Positions 9,304 through 18,108 are shown, counted from the first letter of the stretch. The stretch is 30,374 nt of DNA from DASUXY01 sp035301985 (GCA_035301985.1 DATGTE010000042.1:1-30374); one strand, 5' to 3'. The notes: generated from the letters alone by a model not told the origin. Numbers and translations are program-made.

Positions 9304-11688
9304 TTATAACGTTACCCGTTTTAAGCGGAGAGAGTTTGTCACTACACTGACTGAACTAAACGCCATCGCTGCTCCTGCAATCCATGGAGCAAGTAATCCG
9401 AAAGCAGCAATCGGGATTCCTGCCGTATTGTAGGCAAAGGCCCAAAACAAGTTTTGTTTGATGTTTTTAATCGTTTCATGACTCATCTTGATCGCTTTCG
9501 GAATCAAGAGCAAATCACCACCGAGAAGTGTAATATCGGCTGCTTCAATGGCTACTTCTGTGCCGGTTCCAATCGCGATTCCTATATCAGCCGTAGCTAG
9601 GGCCGGTGCATCATTAATACCATCTCCAACCATGGCTACTTTTTTCCCTTGTTCTTGAATCGCTTTTACTTGCGCCGCTTTTTCTTCAGGCAACACTTCC
9701 GCAATGACACGATCAATACCTACTTGCGCAGCAATCGATTGCGCAGTGCGCTCATTATCCCCTGTCAACATAATGACGTCGATTCCGTCCTGCTTTAATT
9801 GTTGGATGGCTTCTTTTGCGTTTTCTTTCACCGTATCCGCGACAGCGATTATGCCTCTATACTCCCCATCAATGGCAAGTAGCATCGCCGTTTTCCCGTC
9901 TGTTTCATATTGGACAAGTTCATCTTCTACTTCGGAAAAGCGTATGCCATGATCGTTCATTAACTTTCTCGTTCCTACGATGACGTCTTGGCCTTTCATG
10001 TGCGCTTGAATGCCGTGACCAGGAATCGCAGAAAACTCATCCACATCGAGAAATGATACTTCTTGTTCTTCTGCGTAGGCAACGATTGCGCTCGCCAACG
10101 GATGTTCCGAACCATATTCAGCACTTGCAAGTAATTGCAATGCTTCCGCATCACCTGTAAAGTCAGTCACTTCCGGCTTTCCTTTTGTAATCGTTCCTGT
10201 TTTGTCCAAAATAACCGTATCTAATTCATGGGTTCGTTCTAAGTGCTCGCCACCTTTAAACAAAATCCCATTTTCAGCTGCTTTACCGGTTCCGACCATA
10301 ATTGACGTCGGTGTAGCTAGCCCTAATGCACATGGGCAAGCAATGACAAGAACGGCAATCGAAGCAGTTAAAGCCAGTTCAAAGTTACCAGGAGCGACAA
10401 CTGTGATCCAAACGATAAATGTAACAATCGCAATTCCTACTACAATCGGTACAAAATAACCAGAAATGACATCGGCCATACGTTGGATCGGTGCTTTTGA
10501 TCCTTGAGCATCTTCAACGGCTTTGACAATCGAAGCTAAGGCTGTATCTTTTCCTACTTTTGTCGCTTCGACTTCAATGGCCCCATTTTTATTAAGTGTT
10601 GCCCCAATAACAGAAGAACCATCTTCTTTTTCAACGGGGATCGATTCACCGGTAATCATCGATTCATCGACAGCTGTCCGTCCTTTAAGAACAGTACCAT
10701 CCACAGGTATTTTTTCACCAGGTTTAACAACCAGTGTATCACCGACAACTACTTCTTCGAGAGGAACCATCACTTCGACTCCATCTCTACGTACACGAGC
10801 TTGTTTCGCTTGTAAGTCGAGTAGTTTGGAAATCGCTTCAGTCGTTTTTCCTTTCGCATTCATTTCCAAATATTTACCAAATAAAATTAAGGTAATCAAA
10901 ATCGCGCTCGTTTCAAAGTACAAATGAGGTTCATAGCCTGGATTCCCGATGGTACGAAACGCTTCATATAAGCTGTAAAAATAAGCGGCACTCGTACCGA
11001 GAGCAACTAACACATCCATGTTTGCACTTTTCGTTCGTAAGTTGTTGTACGCACCGACATAAAATTGCCACCCGATGACGAATTGAACGGGAGTTGCTAA
11101 TGCAAACTGAAACCACGGATTCATAAAAATATCCGGAAGGCGAACGCCAAATAAATGATCCAACATTGTGATTAAGAGGGGAATCGATAGAAAAGCAGAA
11201 ATAATCACCTTTGTTTTCATCTGTTTGAGTTCTTTTTCTTTATAGGTTTCTTTTCCTTCTGCATCCACGCGTTGTTTCGCATCATAGCCCAACGCTTTAA
11301 TCTTGTCGATGATGTCATCTGCTTCGATTAATCCAGGATTGTATTCTAAGGTAGCCGTTTCATTCGCTAAATTAACCGATGCCCGTTCGATCCCTTGCTG
11401 TTTGTTGAGTACTTTTTCAATGCGTGTTGAACAGGCAGCACACGTCATCCCAAACACATCTAATTCCATCTGTTCGGTCTGTACACCATAACCGAGCTTT
11501 TCAATTTTATCTGTAATTTCATCGATGGATGTTTGGCTCGGGTCAAAATCAACAGTGGCTGTCTCAGTCGTTAAATTAACTTGTGCATCGACTCCATCCA
11601 TTTTATTGAGTACTTTTTCAACCCGTGAAGAACAAGCCGAACACGTCATCCCGGTTACGCCGATTGAGGTATGTTTTGTATCTGACAT
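9304..11688 (-). CDS. copA: Copper-exporting P1B-type ATPase CopA
   Basis: A 794-residue Cu(I) efflux ATPase of the cytoplasmic membrane. Two N-terminal HMA domains carry GMTCSAC (C16, C19) and GMTCAAC (C83, C86). Eight membrane helices are expected. Present are the TGES actuator loop, the transmembrane metal site CPC in ACPCALGLATP, the phosphorylation site DKTGTITKG, the HP motif in GSEHPLASA, GDGINDAPAL, and the C-terminal helix residues FAYN and SSVSVVTNS typical of Cu(I) pumps. I chose the start MSDTKHTS because AGAGGTGAG precedes it by six bases. An in-frame ATG at 11706 overlaps the csoR stop codon but lacks a ribosome site. It is co-transcribed with csoR. Confidence 0.95.
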   Translation of the reverse strand: MSDTKHTSIGVTGMTCSACSSRVEKVLNKMDGVDAQVNLTTETATVDFDPSQTSIDEITDKIEKLGYGVQTEQMELDVFGMTCAACSTRIEKVLNKQQGIERASVNLANETATLEYNPGLIEADDIIDKIKALGYDAKQRVDAEGKETYKEKELKQMKTKVIISAFLSIPLLITMLDHLFGVRLPDIFMNPWFQFALATPVQFVIGWQFYVGAYNNLRTKSANMDVLVALGTSAAYFYSLYEAFRTIGNPGYEPHLYFETSAILITLILFGKYLEMNAKGKTTEAISKLLDLQAKQARVRRDGVEVMVPLEEVVVGDTLVVKPGEKIPVDGTVLKGRTAVDESMITGESIPVEKEDGSSVIGATLNKNGAIEVEATKVGKDTALASIVKAVEDAQGSKAPIQRMADVISGYFVPIVVGIAIVTFIVWITVVAPGNFELALTASIAVLVIACPCALGLATPTSIMVGTGKAAENGILFKGGEHLERTHELDTVILDKTGTITKGKPEVTDFTGDAEALQLLASAEYGSEHPLASAIVAYAEEQEVSFLDVDEFSAIPGHGIQAHMKGQDVIVGTRKLMNDHGIRFSEVEDELVQYETDGKTAMLLAIDGEYRGIIAVADTVKENAKEAIQQLKQDGIDVIMLTGDNERTAQSIAAQVGIDRVIAEVLPEEKAAQVKAIQEQGKKVAMVGDGINDAPALATADIGIAIGTGTEVAIEAADITLLGGDLLLIPKAIKMSHETIKNIKQNLFWAFAYNTAGIPIAAFGLLAPWIAGAAMAFSSVSVVTNSLRLKRVTL

Positions 11689-11702
11689 TTTCGTCTCACC
11701 TC

Positions 11703-12002
11703 TCATTTCGAAAACTGTTTAATAACGTCCATCAATTCATCAATTGCTTTTTCTCCGTCACCTGATTTAATCGCTCCACTCACACAATGCTTCGTGTGAC
11801 GTTCCATTAAAGAGAAACCAACCTTTTGTAGCGCTTGATGAATCGCACTGATTTGCACTAAAATATCAACACAATATCGATCATCTTCAATCATGTTTTG
11901 AATGCCACGCACTTGTCCTTCCACTCGTTTCAGACGATTAATAAGTGCCTTTTTCTCATCATTCGTGCGTGGCTTAACAGGCTTTTTATTCGTGTTTTCC
12001 AA
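11703..12002 (-). CDS. csoR: Copper-sensing repressor CsoR
   Basis: A 99-residue CsoR/RcnR-family all-helical repressor. The Cu(I) ligands appear as C44, H69 and C73, with the same spacing as in characterised CsoR (25 then 4 residues). The conserved block RLKRVEGQVRGIQNMIEDDRYC is split here only by my reading: RLKRVEGQVRG and then IQNMIEDDRYC. I propose a TTG start (MENTNKKP), with GAAAGGA nine bases upstream. The N-terminus then aligns with known CsoR, and the predicted transcription start falls just two or three bases before the alternative ATG at 12023. The stop codon lies 14 bases before the copA start. Confidence 0.9.
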   Translation of the reverse strand: MENTNKKPVKPRTNDEKKALINRLKRVEGQVRGIQNMIEDDRYCVDILVQISAIHQALQKVGFSLMERHTKHCVSGAIKSGDGEKAIDELMDVIKQFSK

Positions 12003-12031
12003 GCTGTCACATCCTTTCTTCATCTACTTAT

Positions 12032-12060
12032 ACTATACCCCCCTATCGTATATAAAACAA
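12032..12060 (-). promoter_or_regulatory. csoR promoter with embedded CsoR-type operator
   Basis: On the minus strand TTGTTT and TATAGT are 17 bases apart. The spacer contains the run GATAGGGGGGTATAG (G tract at 12038-12043), which resembles the G/C-tract pseudo-palindromes bound by CsoR. Position inside the spacer fits repression that copper relieves. Confidence 0.6.
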
Positions 12061-12171
12061 CTAAAACAACTCAGATTGTATTATTTTTCTATCCCTATTC
12101 GAAATATAAAGAAGCAACCCTATACGTGTAAAAAAGTCCTACGTCACATCCACAACCTAAATGAGAGGAGG

Positions 12172-12194
12172 CGACTCACAAGATCAATGAGTCG
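12172..12194. other. Small inverted repeat in the csoR-znuA divergent region
   Basis: CGACTCA and TGAGTCG flank a nine-base loop, about 100 bases before znuA. No clear T-run follows, so I leave its role open. Confidence 0.35.
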
Positions 12195-12217
12195 TCATCT
12201 AAAAATATTTTAAACAT

Positions 12218-12238
12218 AAATCGTAATCATTCCTATTT
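12218..12238 (+). promoter_or_regulatory. Upstream Zur box of the zinc operon
   Basis: AAATCGTAATCATTCCTATTT keeps one perfect half of the Bacillus Zur consensus (AAATCGTAAT-N-ATTACGATTT) and a degenerate second half. It is positioned 23 bases before the main box, so it may allow cooperative binding. Bases are quoted as two halves: AAATCGTAAT and ATTCCTATTT. Confidence 0.6.
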
Positions 12239-12264
12239 ACAAACCGTAATCATTACGATATGAT
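12236..12264 (+). promoter_or_regulatory. znuA promoter with Zur operator in the spacer
   Basis: TTTACA (12236-12241) and TATGAT (12259-12264) are exactly 17 bases apart. The Zur core CGTAATCATTACG (12245-12257) fills the spacer, so zinc-loaded Zur should block RNA polymerase directly. Zinc starvation would release the operon. Confidence 0.88.
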
Positions 12265-12294
12265 AATTGTAGTTAAAATTGAGGAGGAAACAGA

Positions 12295-13227
12295 TTGCGA
12301 AAAGGACTAGCAATGATGATCACGATCTTGTTTGGGTTGATCATTAGCGGTTGTAATGGAGGAATAAATAAAGAAACCAAAGATGACGGCGATTTGACTG
12401 TGTATACATCCATCTATCCGATTCATTTTATCGTTGAACAAATCGTAGGAGATGTCGGCGATGTACACTCGATCTATCCACCGGGCGTGGATGCGCATAC
12501 GTATGAACCAACGACCCGAGAGATGACCCGTCTTGCGCATGGAGACGCCTTTGTTTATCTCGGTGCAGGAATGGAAGGATTTTCTGAAAAGGCCAAAGAA
12601 ACATTGGCAAACGAAGAGATCCAATTCATTGACATTGCAGACCGAGCTGATGATTTATTTATCAGCGAAGACCATGAACATGATGGAGATCACAATCATG
12701 GCGATTACGATCCCCACATTTGGCTCGATCCGATACGGATGATTCAAACCGCCGAAATCGTAACGAAAGAATTAACCGCCTTGGCGCCTGAACATGAAGA
12801 AACATTCCAAGCAAATTTAACGACACTAGAAGAAAATTTAACCCATTTACATGAGCAATTCGAAAAAACACTGGATCCAAAAAATAATAAACAATTACTC
12901 GTCGCGCATGCTGCTTATGGGTATTGGGAAGACCGTTATGGAATTGAACAAATTCCGATCAGTGGATTATCAACGAGTGACGAACCTTCACAAAAGGAGT
13001 TAACACAAATCGTTACACAAGCTAAAGAGAAGCAATTCAAGTACGTTATATTTGAACAAACAGGTACCGATAAAGTGGCTGATATTATTCGTGAACAAAT
13101 TCAGGCAGAAGCTTTACACATTCATAATTTGGAAGCATTGACTGAAGAAGACATCAAACGAAAAGCAGATTATCTATCAATTATGGAGGAAAACCTCGAT
13201 GTGCTTGACCAAGCGCTAGAGGAATAA
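12295..13227 (+). CDS. znuA: Zinc ABC transporter, solute-binding lipoprotein ZnuA
   Basis: A 310-residue cluster A-I metal-binding lipoprotein. The signal peptide ends at the lipobox ISGC (lipidated C20). Predicted zinc ligands are H68 (DAHTYEP), H141 (DPHIWLDP) and H205 (VAHAAYGYW). A His/Asp-rich loop at about residues 125-137 (DHEHDGDHNHGD) is the hallmark of zinc- rather than manganese-specific members. The start is TTG, with GAGGAGG seven bases upstream; no earlier start is plausible. It is first in the operon and controlled by two Zur boxes. Confidence 0.94.
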   Translation: MRKGLAMMITILFGLIISGCNGGINKETKDDGDLTVYTSIYPIHFIVEQIVGDVGDVHSIYPPGVDAHTYEPTTREMTRLAHGDAFVYLGAGMEGFSEKAKETLANEEIQFIDIADRADDLFISEDHEHDGDHNHGDYDPHIWLDPIRMIQTAEIVTKELTALAPEHEETFQANLTTLEENLTHLHEQFEKTLDPKNNKQLLVAHAAYGYWEDRYGIEQIPISGLSTSDEPSQKELTQIVTQAKEKQFKYVIFEQTGTDKVADIIREQIQAEALHIHNLEALTEEDIKRKADYLSIMEENLDVLDQALEE

Positions 13228-13306
13228 TACTTCATTTGATCATCCTTTTAGAGACACCATGTTGACTCACATGGACAATCTTTCATCAACTGTGGGAGGT
13301 GAACAA

Positions 13307-14062
13307 ATGACAGAACCAATCATATCTTTAAAAAATATTCATTATGCATACGAACAAAAACCAGTTTTACAAGGGGTTAATCTCGAAATTCAACGTGGAA
13401 TGTTCATGGGTTTAGTCGGTCCAAATGGGGGCGGAAAAACGACCTTAATCAAAATTATTTTAGGATTAATCCAACCCGATAACGGTACAGTGGAATTGTT
13501 TCAACAACCGATTCAACATTTTAAAGATTGGCATCGCATCGGTTTTGTTTCCCAAAAATCAAATGCCTTTAATAAAGGGTTCCCAGCGACCGTTTATGAA
13601 GTCGTTGCCATGGGATTGACCGCTAAAGTTGGTTATTTTAAGTTTTTGAAGCGACATCATAAACAAAAAGTCATCGAAGCGATTCACCAAGTTGGTATGG
13701 GTGAGTACACACATCAAAACATCGGCAATTTATCCGGTGGCCAGCAACAACGAGTGTTTATTGCCCGAGCACTCGTCAGTGATCCCGATCTATTAATTTT
13801 TGATGAACCGACAGTAGGCATTGATGTTGAAAATGTCCGTCGGCTGTATGACTTGCTCGGGACATTGAATCAAAAACAAGAGATTACATTACTGCTCATC
13901 ACACACGACACAGGAGCAATGACCAAACATGCTTCACACATTGCTTGTTTAAATAAAACGTTACATTTTCATGGAGACGCAAATCATTATTCATCCTTAA
14001 CGGAAAAGGAATTATCAACGATTTATGGGCATCCCGTGAATATTGTGAAACATGATCACTAA
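13307..14062 (+). CDS. znuC: Zinc ABC transporter ATP-binding protein ZnuC
   Basis: A 251-residue ABC ATPase that energises zinc import. Walker A is GPNGGGKTT at residues 38-46; the signature LSGGQQQR and Walker B LLIFDEPTVG are near 140 and 160, and the switch histidine is in LLITHD. The start is set by GGAGGTG six bases before the ATG at 13307; an ATG-like extension starting at 13259 lacks a ribosome site. It is 79 bases after znuA and overlaps the region just before znuB. Confidence 0.94.
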   Translation: MTEPIISLKNIHYAYEQKPVLQGVNLEIQRGMFMGLVGPNGGGKTTLIKIILGLIQPDNGTVELFQQPIQHFKDWHRIGFVSQKSNAFNKGFPATVYEVVAMGLTAKVGYFKFLKRHHKQKVIEAIHQVGMGEYTHQNIGNLSGGQQQRVFIARALVSDPDLLIFDEPTVGIDVENVRRLYDLLGTLNQKQEITLLLITHDTGAMTKHASHIACLNKTLHFHGDANHYSSLTEKELSTIYGHPVNIVKHDH

Positions 14063-14079
14063 TGTTGGAGGATTCTCAT

Positions 14080-14931
14080 ATGATAACAGATTTACTTGCA
14101 TTTGATTTTTTACGACATACTTTTTTAACAGGCTTGCTCATCGGATTGATCGGGCCACTCCTCGGTGCATTCGTCGTCGTGAGACGATTATCACTGTTAG
14201 CAGATGCCTTATCTCATGTAACATTGGCGGGAATCGCTTTTGGACTCCTCCTGGAAAAAAGATGGGCCGTAACATTCATTTCTCCATTATATGGTGGGGT
14301 GTTTTTCTCGGTCATTGGCGCGATCATCATTGAAAAATTACGAAGTGTCTACAAAGCCTTTCAAGAGTTAGGAATCCCCATCGTATTGTCAGGTGGAGTC
14401 GGGTTAAGTGTGATCTTCATTGCATTAGCTGATGGGTTTAATAATGATTTATTCAACTATTTATTTGGTTCTGTTTCCGCAGTTAGCCAAAAAGACTTTT
14501 ACATGATTTTAGGCATTACAGTTTTTATTATTTTGCTCATCGTATTTTTTTATAAGGAGCTCCTTACCCTTTCATTCGATGAAGAACATGCCATCGTTTC
14601 TGGTATTCATGCCAAACGTATTCATTTTTTGTTTATCATTATGACCGCTCTTGTCATTGCCGCTTCGATTCAAATAGTCGGTGTGCTGTTAGTATCTGCC
14701 TTAATGACATTACCTGTTGCGGCCGCAATGCGTTTTAGCAAAGGATTTAAACAATTGATTATTCTTTCCGTTATTTTTGGGGAAATGGCGGTCGTCATCG
14801 GTTTAATAACAGGTTATTATTTCAGCATTCCTCCAGGAGGAACGATTGTCATGGTCTTAATTGTCATTTTGTTACTTGCACTTATGAAACATCGTTTTTC
14901 ACCAATCATTCAAAAAAGTGAGGGTGTCTAA
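14080..14931 (+). CDS. znuB: Zinc ABC transporter permease ZnuB
   Basis: A 283-residue ABC-3 family permease with about eight hydrophobic helices and the family segments DALSHVTLAGIAFG near residue 45 and ALMTLPVAAAMR near 205. It forms the membrane channel with ZnuC. The ATG at 14080 has GGAGG eight bases upstream. An earlier ATG overlapping the znuC stop at 14062 lacks one. The stop shares one base with the zur start (TAATG), which implies translational coupling. Confidence 0.93.
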   Translation: MITDLLAFDFLRHTFLTGLLIGLIGPLLGAFVVVRRLSLLADALSHVTLAGIAFGLLLEKRWAVTFISPLYGGVFFSVIGAIIIEKLRSVYKAFQELGIPIVLSGGVGLSVIFIALADGFNNDLFNYLFGSVSAVSQKDFYMILGITVFIILLIVFFYKELLTLSFDEEHAIVSGIHAKRIHFLFIIMTALVIAASIQIVGVLLVSALMTLPVAAAMRFSKGFKQLIILSVIFGEMAVVIGLITGYYFSIPPGGTIVMVLIVILLLALMKHRFSPIIQKSEGV

Positions 14932-15344
14932 TGAAAATCAAACAAGCAATGAACACGTTAAAAGAAAACGGATATCGTTTGACAAAAAAACGAAAAGATT
15001 TACTCGATTATTTTCAACAATCTACGGGATATCGAACGGCGAAAGACTTAATTGAACATATGGAAAAGATGTATCCCGGCATTAGCTTTGATACGGTTTA
15101 TCGAAATTTACATCTATATACGGATTTAAATATATTAGAGTCAACAGAACTCAATGGTGAAAAACATTTCCGCATGAAATGCTCTGATGAACATCATCAT
15201 CATTTTATTTGCAATGACTGTGGAAAAACAAAGGCCATAGATTTGTGCCCAATGAACGAACTGGGAAATGTTTTGAAAGACTATGAGATTGAAGACCACA
15301 AGTTTGAAATCTATGGATTGTGTCCACGATGTCAAACCGCATGA
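14931..15344 (+). CDS. zur: Zinc uptake regulator Zur (Fur family)
   Basis: A 137-residue Fur-family repressor. The N-terminal winged helix (residues 1-80) includes the recognition segment SFDTVYRNL. The structural zinc site is formed by C94, C97, C131 and C134. The histidine run H88-H91 and neighbouring residues can supply the regulatory zinc site. Being encoded inside the operon it should repress makes the circuit autoregulated. The start overlaps the znuB stop by one base. PerR, Fur or Mur roles are less likely given the zinc-operon context and Zur boxes. Confidence 0.9.
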   Translation: MKIKQAMNTLKENGYRLTKKRKDLLDYFQQSTGYRTAKDLIEHMEKMYPGISFDTVYRNLHLYTDLNILESTELNGEKHFRMKCSDEHHHHFICNDCGKTKAIDLCPMNELGNVLKDYEIEDHKFEIYGLCPRCQTA

Positions 15345-15748
15345 GTAACGAACGAAAAAAACAGCTGTTCTTGATTTTTGCGATTGGCATCGGTGGAATG
15401 CTCGGCTCCATAGCACGATTTGGGATTTCTCTTTTATGGACAACCAATGGCGACTTCCCGTATGCTACATTCATCGTCAATGTCATCGGATGTTTTTTCA
15501 TCGGCTTCTTCATGAACAACCGACGACTGAAGCATTTTTTGCATCCGCATGTACTGACCGGGATCCAAACTGGTTTCATTGGAAGTTTCACGACGTATTC
15601 AACATTTGCTATGGAGACGATTCAACTTTGGCACAAACATCAACAATTCTTGGCAATAAGCTATGTGTTGATGAGCGTTTTCGGTGGGGCGTTATGTTAT
15701 GTTCTCGGTTGTCAAGTAACAACTAGAAAGCGACGGAGAAGCCTATGA
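15341..15748 (+). CDS. crcB: Fluoride channel subunit CrcB/FluC (first copy)
   Basis: A 135-residue, four-helix fluoride channel subunit. Family motifs are GGMLGSIARFGIS, the NxxG helix break in VNVIGCFFIG and GFIGSFTTYSTFAMET with the polar TTYST track. The start ATG at 15341 overlaps the zur stop as ATGA, so it is probably coupled; in-frame GTG/ATG codons at 15320 and 15329 would extend into zur. It overlaps the second copy in the same way. In Gram-positives two small homologues usually form an antiparallel heterodimer. Confidence 0.9.
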   Translation: MSNERKKQLFLIFAIGIGGMLGSIARFGISLLWTTNGDFPYATFIVNVIGCFFIGFFMNNRRLKHFLHPHVLTGIQTGFIGSFTTYSTFAMETIQLWHKHQQFLAISYVLMSVFGGALCYVLGCQVTTRKRRRSL

Positions 15749-16089
15749 GTATTGTATTCGTTGCCTGGGGAGGTTTTTTTGGTGCGATCGCACGGTATTA
15801 CATATCATTGAAAACAAATCACCATCATCTCGGAACCTGGATGGCCAATATTACAGGGTCGATTCTTTTAGCAATCGTCATTAAATTAGCCATTACAGGG
15901 CAAATTTCTGAATTCGTATGGCATGTTTTTGGAGTCGGGTTTTGCGGAGCATATACGACTTTCTCGACCTTTGGACATGAAACCATTCAATTGATCCTTG
16001 ATAAGCAATACAAATCAGCCGCAATTTACCTGTTAAGCACGTTGTTTATTTCTTTTGGCTGTATTCAGTTTATAATTCGATACATGTAA
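15745..16089 (+). CDS. crcB: Fluoride channel subunit CrcB/FluC (second copy)
   Basis: A 114-residue, four-helix CrcB/FluC protein with GGFFGAIARYYIS, ANITGSILLA and GFCGAYTTFSTFGHET. It overlaps the first copy by four bases (ATGA). The two copies have opposite-looking charge patterns at their ends, consistent with opposite membrane orientation and a heterodimeric channel, which is the known arrangement of paired FluC genes. It is the last gene before a strong terminator, so fluoride export is tied to the zinc operon transcript unless an internal promoter exists. Confidence 0.9.
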   Translation: MSIVFVAWGGFFGAIARYYISLKTNHHHLGTWMANITGSILLAIVIKLAITGQISEFVWHVFGVGFCGAYTTFSTFGHETIQLILDKQYKSAAIYLLSTLFISFGCIQFIIRYM

Positions 16090-16151
16090 TAAAGATGGTA
16101 TCGAAAAAACAATTGAATGGAGCACGTAATGTCGCCAAAGTTTAAATGGCA

Positions 16152-16192
16152 TAAAAAAAGTGGTTCGATCTATAGATCGAACCACATTTTTT
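16152..16192. terminator. Bidirectional terminator between crcB and the first NlpC/P60 gene
   Basis: A perfect 26-bp palindrome (16160-16185, arms GTGGTTCGATCTA and TAGATCGAACCAC) is flanked by seven A residues on the left and six T residues on the right. It can end both convergent units. Confidence 0.93.
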
Positions 16193-16203
16193 ATAATGGC
16201 TGA

Positions 16204-17931
16204 TTAATTGATTCGGCGTGCTTGGTTAAACCGCTGTCCCCAATAGCTTCCGCTTGACATGTCAGCGATGGCAACACCAGTGGAAGATTGCGCACCAATA
16301 AATTGGTTGCCGCCGAGATAGATTCCAACGTGGCCATTTACTTGCCCTGTATTAAAGAATACAAGGTCGCCAGGTTGCATATTACTCTTAGACACATACG
16401 TACCTGTATATTGCAAGCCTCTTGTGGAGCGTGGTAAGTCTGTATATCCAGCTTGTTCTAAAGCCCACGTTGTGAATCCGGAACAGTCAAATGCCTCTTT
16501 AGGACTTTTACTACCTAAATTATACGGCGTACCGATTTGGCTTTTAGCAGCAGATATCACTGAACTGCTATTTTTAGATGGTGCAGGTTTTGGAGTTGAC
16601 GGTGACTTCTGACTAGATTGTCCACTATTCTGTGTATTGGACGTTCCAGAGTTGGCTGAAGTTCCTGATCCATCGTTTGCCGGTGTATTTGATGTTCTGT
16701 TTGTTGAGTTTGAACGTGATGCGTTATTAGAACTTGTTACAGATTGCGAATCATTTGATTGATTTGTTGTCGCATCTGTATTTGATGAACTTGATGCACC
16801 GTCATTTGCTACAGATGTTGTTGCATTGGAATGATCCGTTGTAGATGGCGTTGCATCTGCATTTGACGAACTTGGTGTACCAGAATTTTCTGTTGTGTCT
16901 GAATCTGTTGATTCATTTGTACGTGCTACAGATGCTGAAGTGTTTGATTGATCTTTAGTCGCTTCTGTGTCGCTTTCATTCACAACATCATTCGATTCTT
17001 CGTTTGACTCACCATTAGTTGATGCTGTAGCTGTTGTTTCATTTGCTTCATTGTTCGTCTCGTTAGTTCTTTCTTCTTGGTCGCTGTCGTCTACACGACT
17101 TGCATCCGCACCATTGTCATCTGCTTCTTCAGAACTCTCCGATGTACGTGCATCAGCTAATGCGTTTGTATATTGGATCTCTCCAAGAATATCTTCTTCA
17201 AGTGCGGCAAGTTCACCGTCTTCCAATTCCATCTCTTCAACTGAAGCCTGCAATTCATTCTCTTTCTCTTCTAGTTTCTCTTTCTGTTGATCACTTTCTT
17301 CTCTTTGGGCTGTAATCGATTTTTGCACGTCAACTAATTTTGCTTCCATCTGTTCGAGTTCAGAAAGTTTTTCTTCAACTTCTGTTTGTTGTTCTTCGAC
17401 TTTTTTCATGTCCGCTTCTTGTTGTTCCATGAGCTCGGCATCAGAAGTTGTAATCTTATTCACAGCGGATGTACGGGTAATCATATCACTGAAGCTTTTT
17501 GAACCAAAGATGACATCTAAGTAACCGACATCACCACCGTTTTTCTGCAATGAAGAAATACGTTCTTTTAAGAGTTCGAATCTCTTTTCTATTTTCTCTT
17601 CTAGTTCAGCTATACTATCTTCTAATTCGGAAATTTTTTCTTCTGTATTCGCGATATTTTCCTTCGTTTCTTTGAGTGCTAATTTGTTTTCTGCTAATTT
17701 TTCATCTGATTCGGCAATTTTTTCATTGATTTCGTCTAAATCTACTAAGAGGGCAGCTAGTTCAGATTCGGCTTTCGATAGCTTCGATTGAAGGTTCGAT
17801 CGTTCATTGACAATTTCTGATTTCTGCTTCGATAAATCTCCTAACGTCTCTGCTTGAATGGTGTCGACAAAAAACGTGCTACTCAGGCCAAATACAGTTA
17901 CTGTGGCCATTGTCATAATTCCTTTTTTCAA
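16204..17931 (-). CDS. Secreted CwlO-type peptidoglycan DL-endopeptidase (first paralogue)
   Basis: A 575-residue secreted wall hydrolase. A signal peptide is likely cleaved after A27 (DTIQA). Residues about 30-250 form a long Lys/Glu/Gln-rich coiled coil of the CwlO/PcsB type, known to bind FtsEX in relatives. Residues about 255-455 are a Ser/Thr/Asn/Asp-rich low-complexity linker, probably spanning the wall. The C-terminal NlpC/P60 domain has the catalytic cysteine C483 (FDCSGF) and histidine H534 (GHVGIYLGG). Such enzymes cut the D-Glu-meso-DAP bond. The start is TTG with GAGGT seven bases upstream, exactly as in the second paralogue. The coil is nearly identical to that paralogue, while linker and catalytic domain diverge. 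Confidence 0.92.
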   Translation of the reverse strand: MKKGIMTMATVTVFGLSSTFFVDTIQAETLGDLSKQKSEIVNERSNLQSKLSKAESELAALLVDLDEINEKIAESDEKLAENKLALKETKENIANTEEKISELEDSIAELEEKIEKRFELLKERISSLQKNGGDVGYLDVIFGSKSFSDMITRTSAVNKITTSDAELMEQQEADMKKVEEQQTEVEEKLSELEQMEAKLVDVQKSITAQREESDQQKEKLEEKENELQASVEEMELEDGELAALEEDILGEIQYTNALADARTSESSEEADDNGADASRVDDSDQEERTNETNNEANETTATASTNGESNEESNDVVNESDTEATKDQSNTSASVARTNESTDSDTTENSGTPSSSNADATPSTTDHSNATTSVANDGASSSSNTDATTNQSNDSQSVTSSNNASRSNSTNRTSNTPANDGSGTSANSGTSNTQNSGQSSQKSPSTPKPAPSKNSSSVISAAKSQIGTPYNLGSKSPKEAFDCSGFTTWALEQAGYTDLPRSTRGLQYTGTYVSKSNMQPGDLVFFNTGQVNGHVGIYLGGNQFIGAQSSTGVAIADMSSGSYWGQRFNQARRIN

Positions 17932-17966
17932 TCTTATACCTCGCTTCCCCTAATTTTTATATATTT

Positions 17967-17999
17967 TCTTATTCGGGTTATCAATTAACACGAATAAGA
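17967..17999 (-). other. Leader hairpin of the first NlpC/P60 gene
   Basis: TCTTATTCG and CGAATAAGA form a nine-base-pair stem with a 15-base loop in the 5' leader. The second paralogue has a hairpin at the equivalent place with the same loop size but a different sequence. Confidence 0.5.
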
Positions 18000-18064
18000 G
18001 ATTCGTAGTTTTAACATAACAATCAGTCTATATGTATACGACTCTATTTCTTGTTGCATGTAGT

Positions 18065-18108
18065 AGTATAACATCGGATGATTTCAATCGTGTTATATTT
18101 TTATTACA
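18065..18108 (-). promoter_or_regulatory. WalR-like box and promoter of the first NlpC/P60 gene
   Basis: The minus strand reads TGTAAT-N5-TATAAC (18092-18108), one mismatch from the WalR (YycF) direct repeat TGTWAH-N5-TGTWAH. A -10 TATACT (18065-18070) follows 21 bases later with no good -35. This is the layout of an activator-dependent promoter. It leaves a leader of about 125 bases. Confidence 0.7.

Noticed and set aside
15200..15345. A fluoride riboswitch before crcB
   Set aside because: The region is coding for Zur, and I could not find the riboswitch's conserved GG-GAUGG and CUGAU-type core.
16600..17160. The low-complexity Ser/Thr/Asn/Asp stretch as a sequencing or frameshift artefact
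   Set aside because: The frame stays open, the composition is usual for wall-spanning linkers, and the paralogue has a similar linker.
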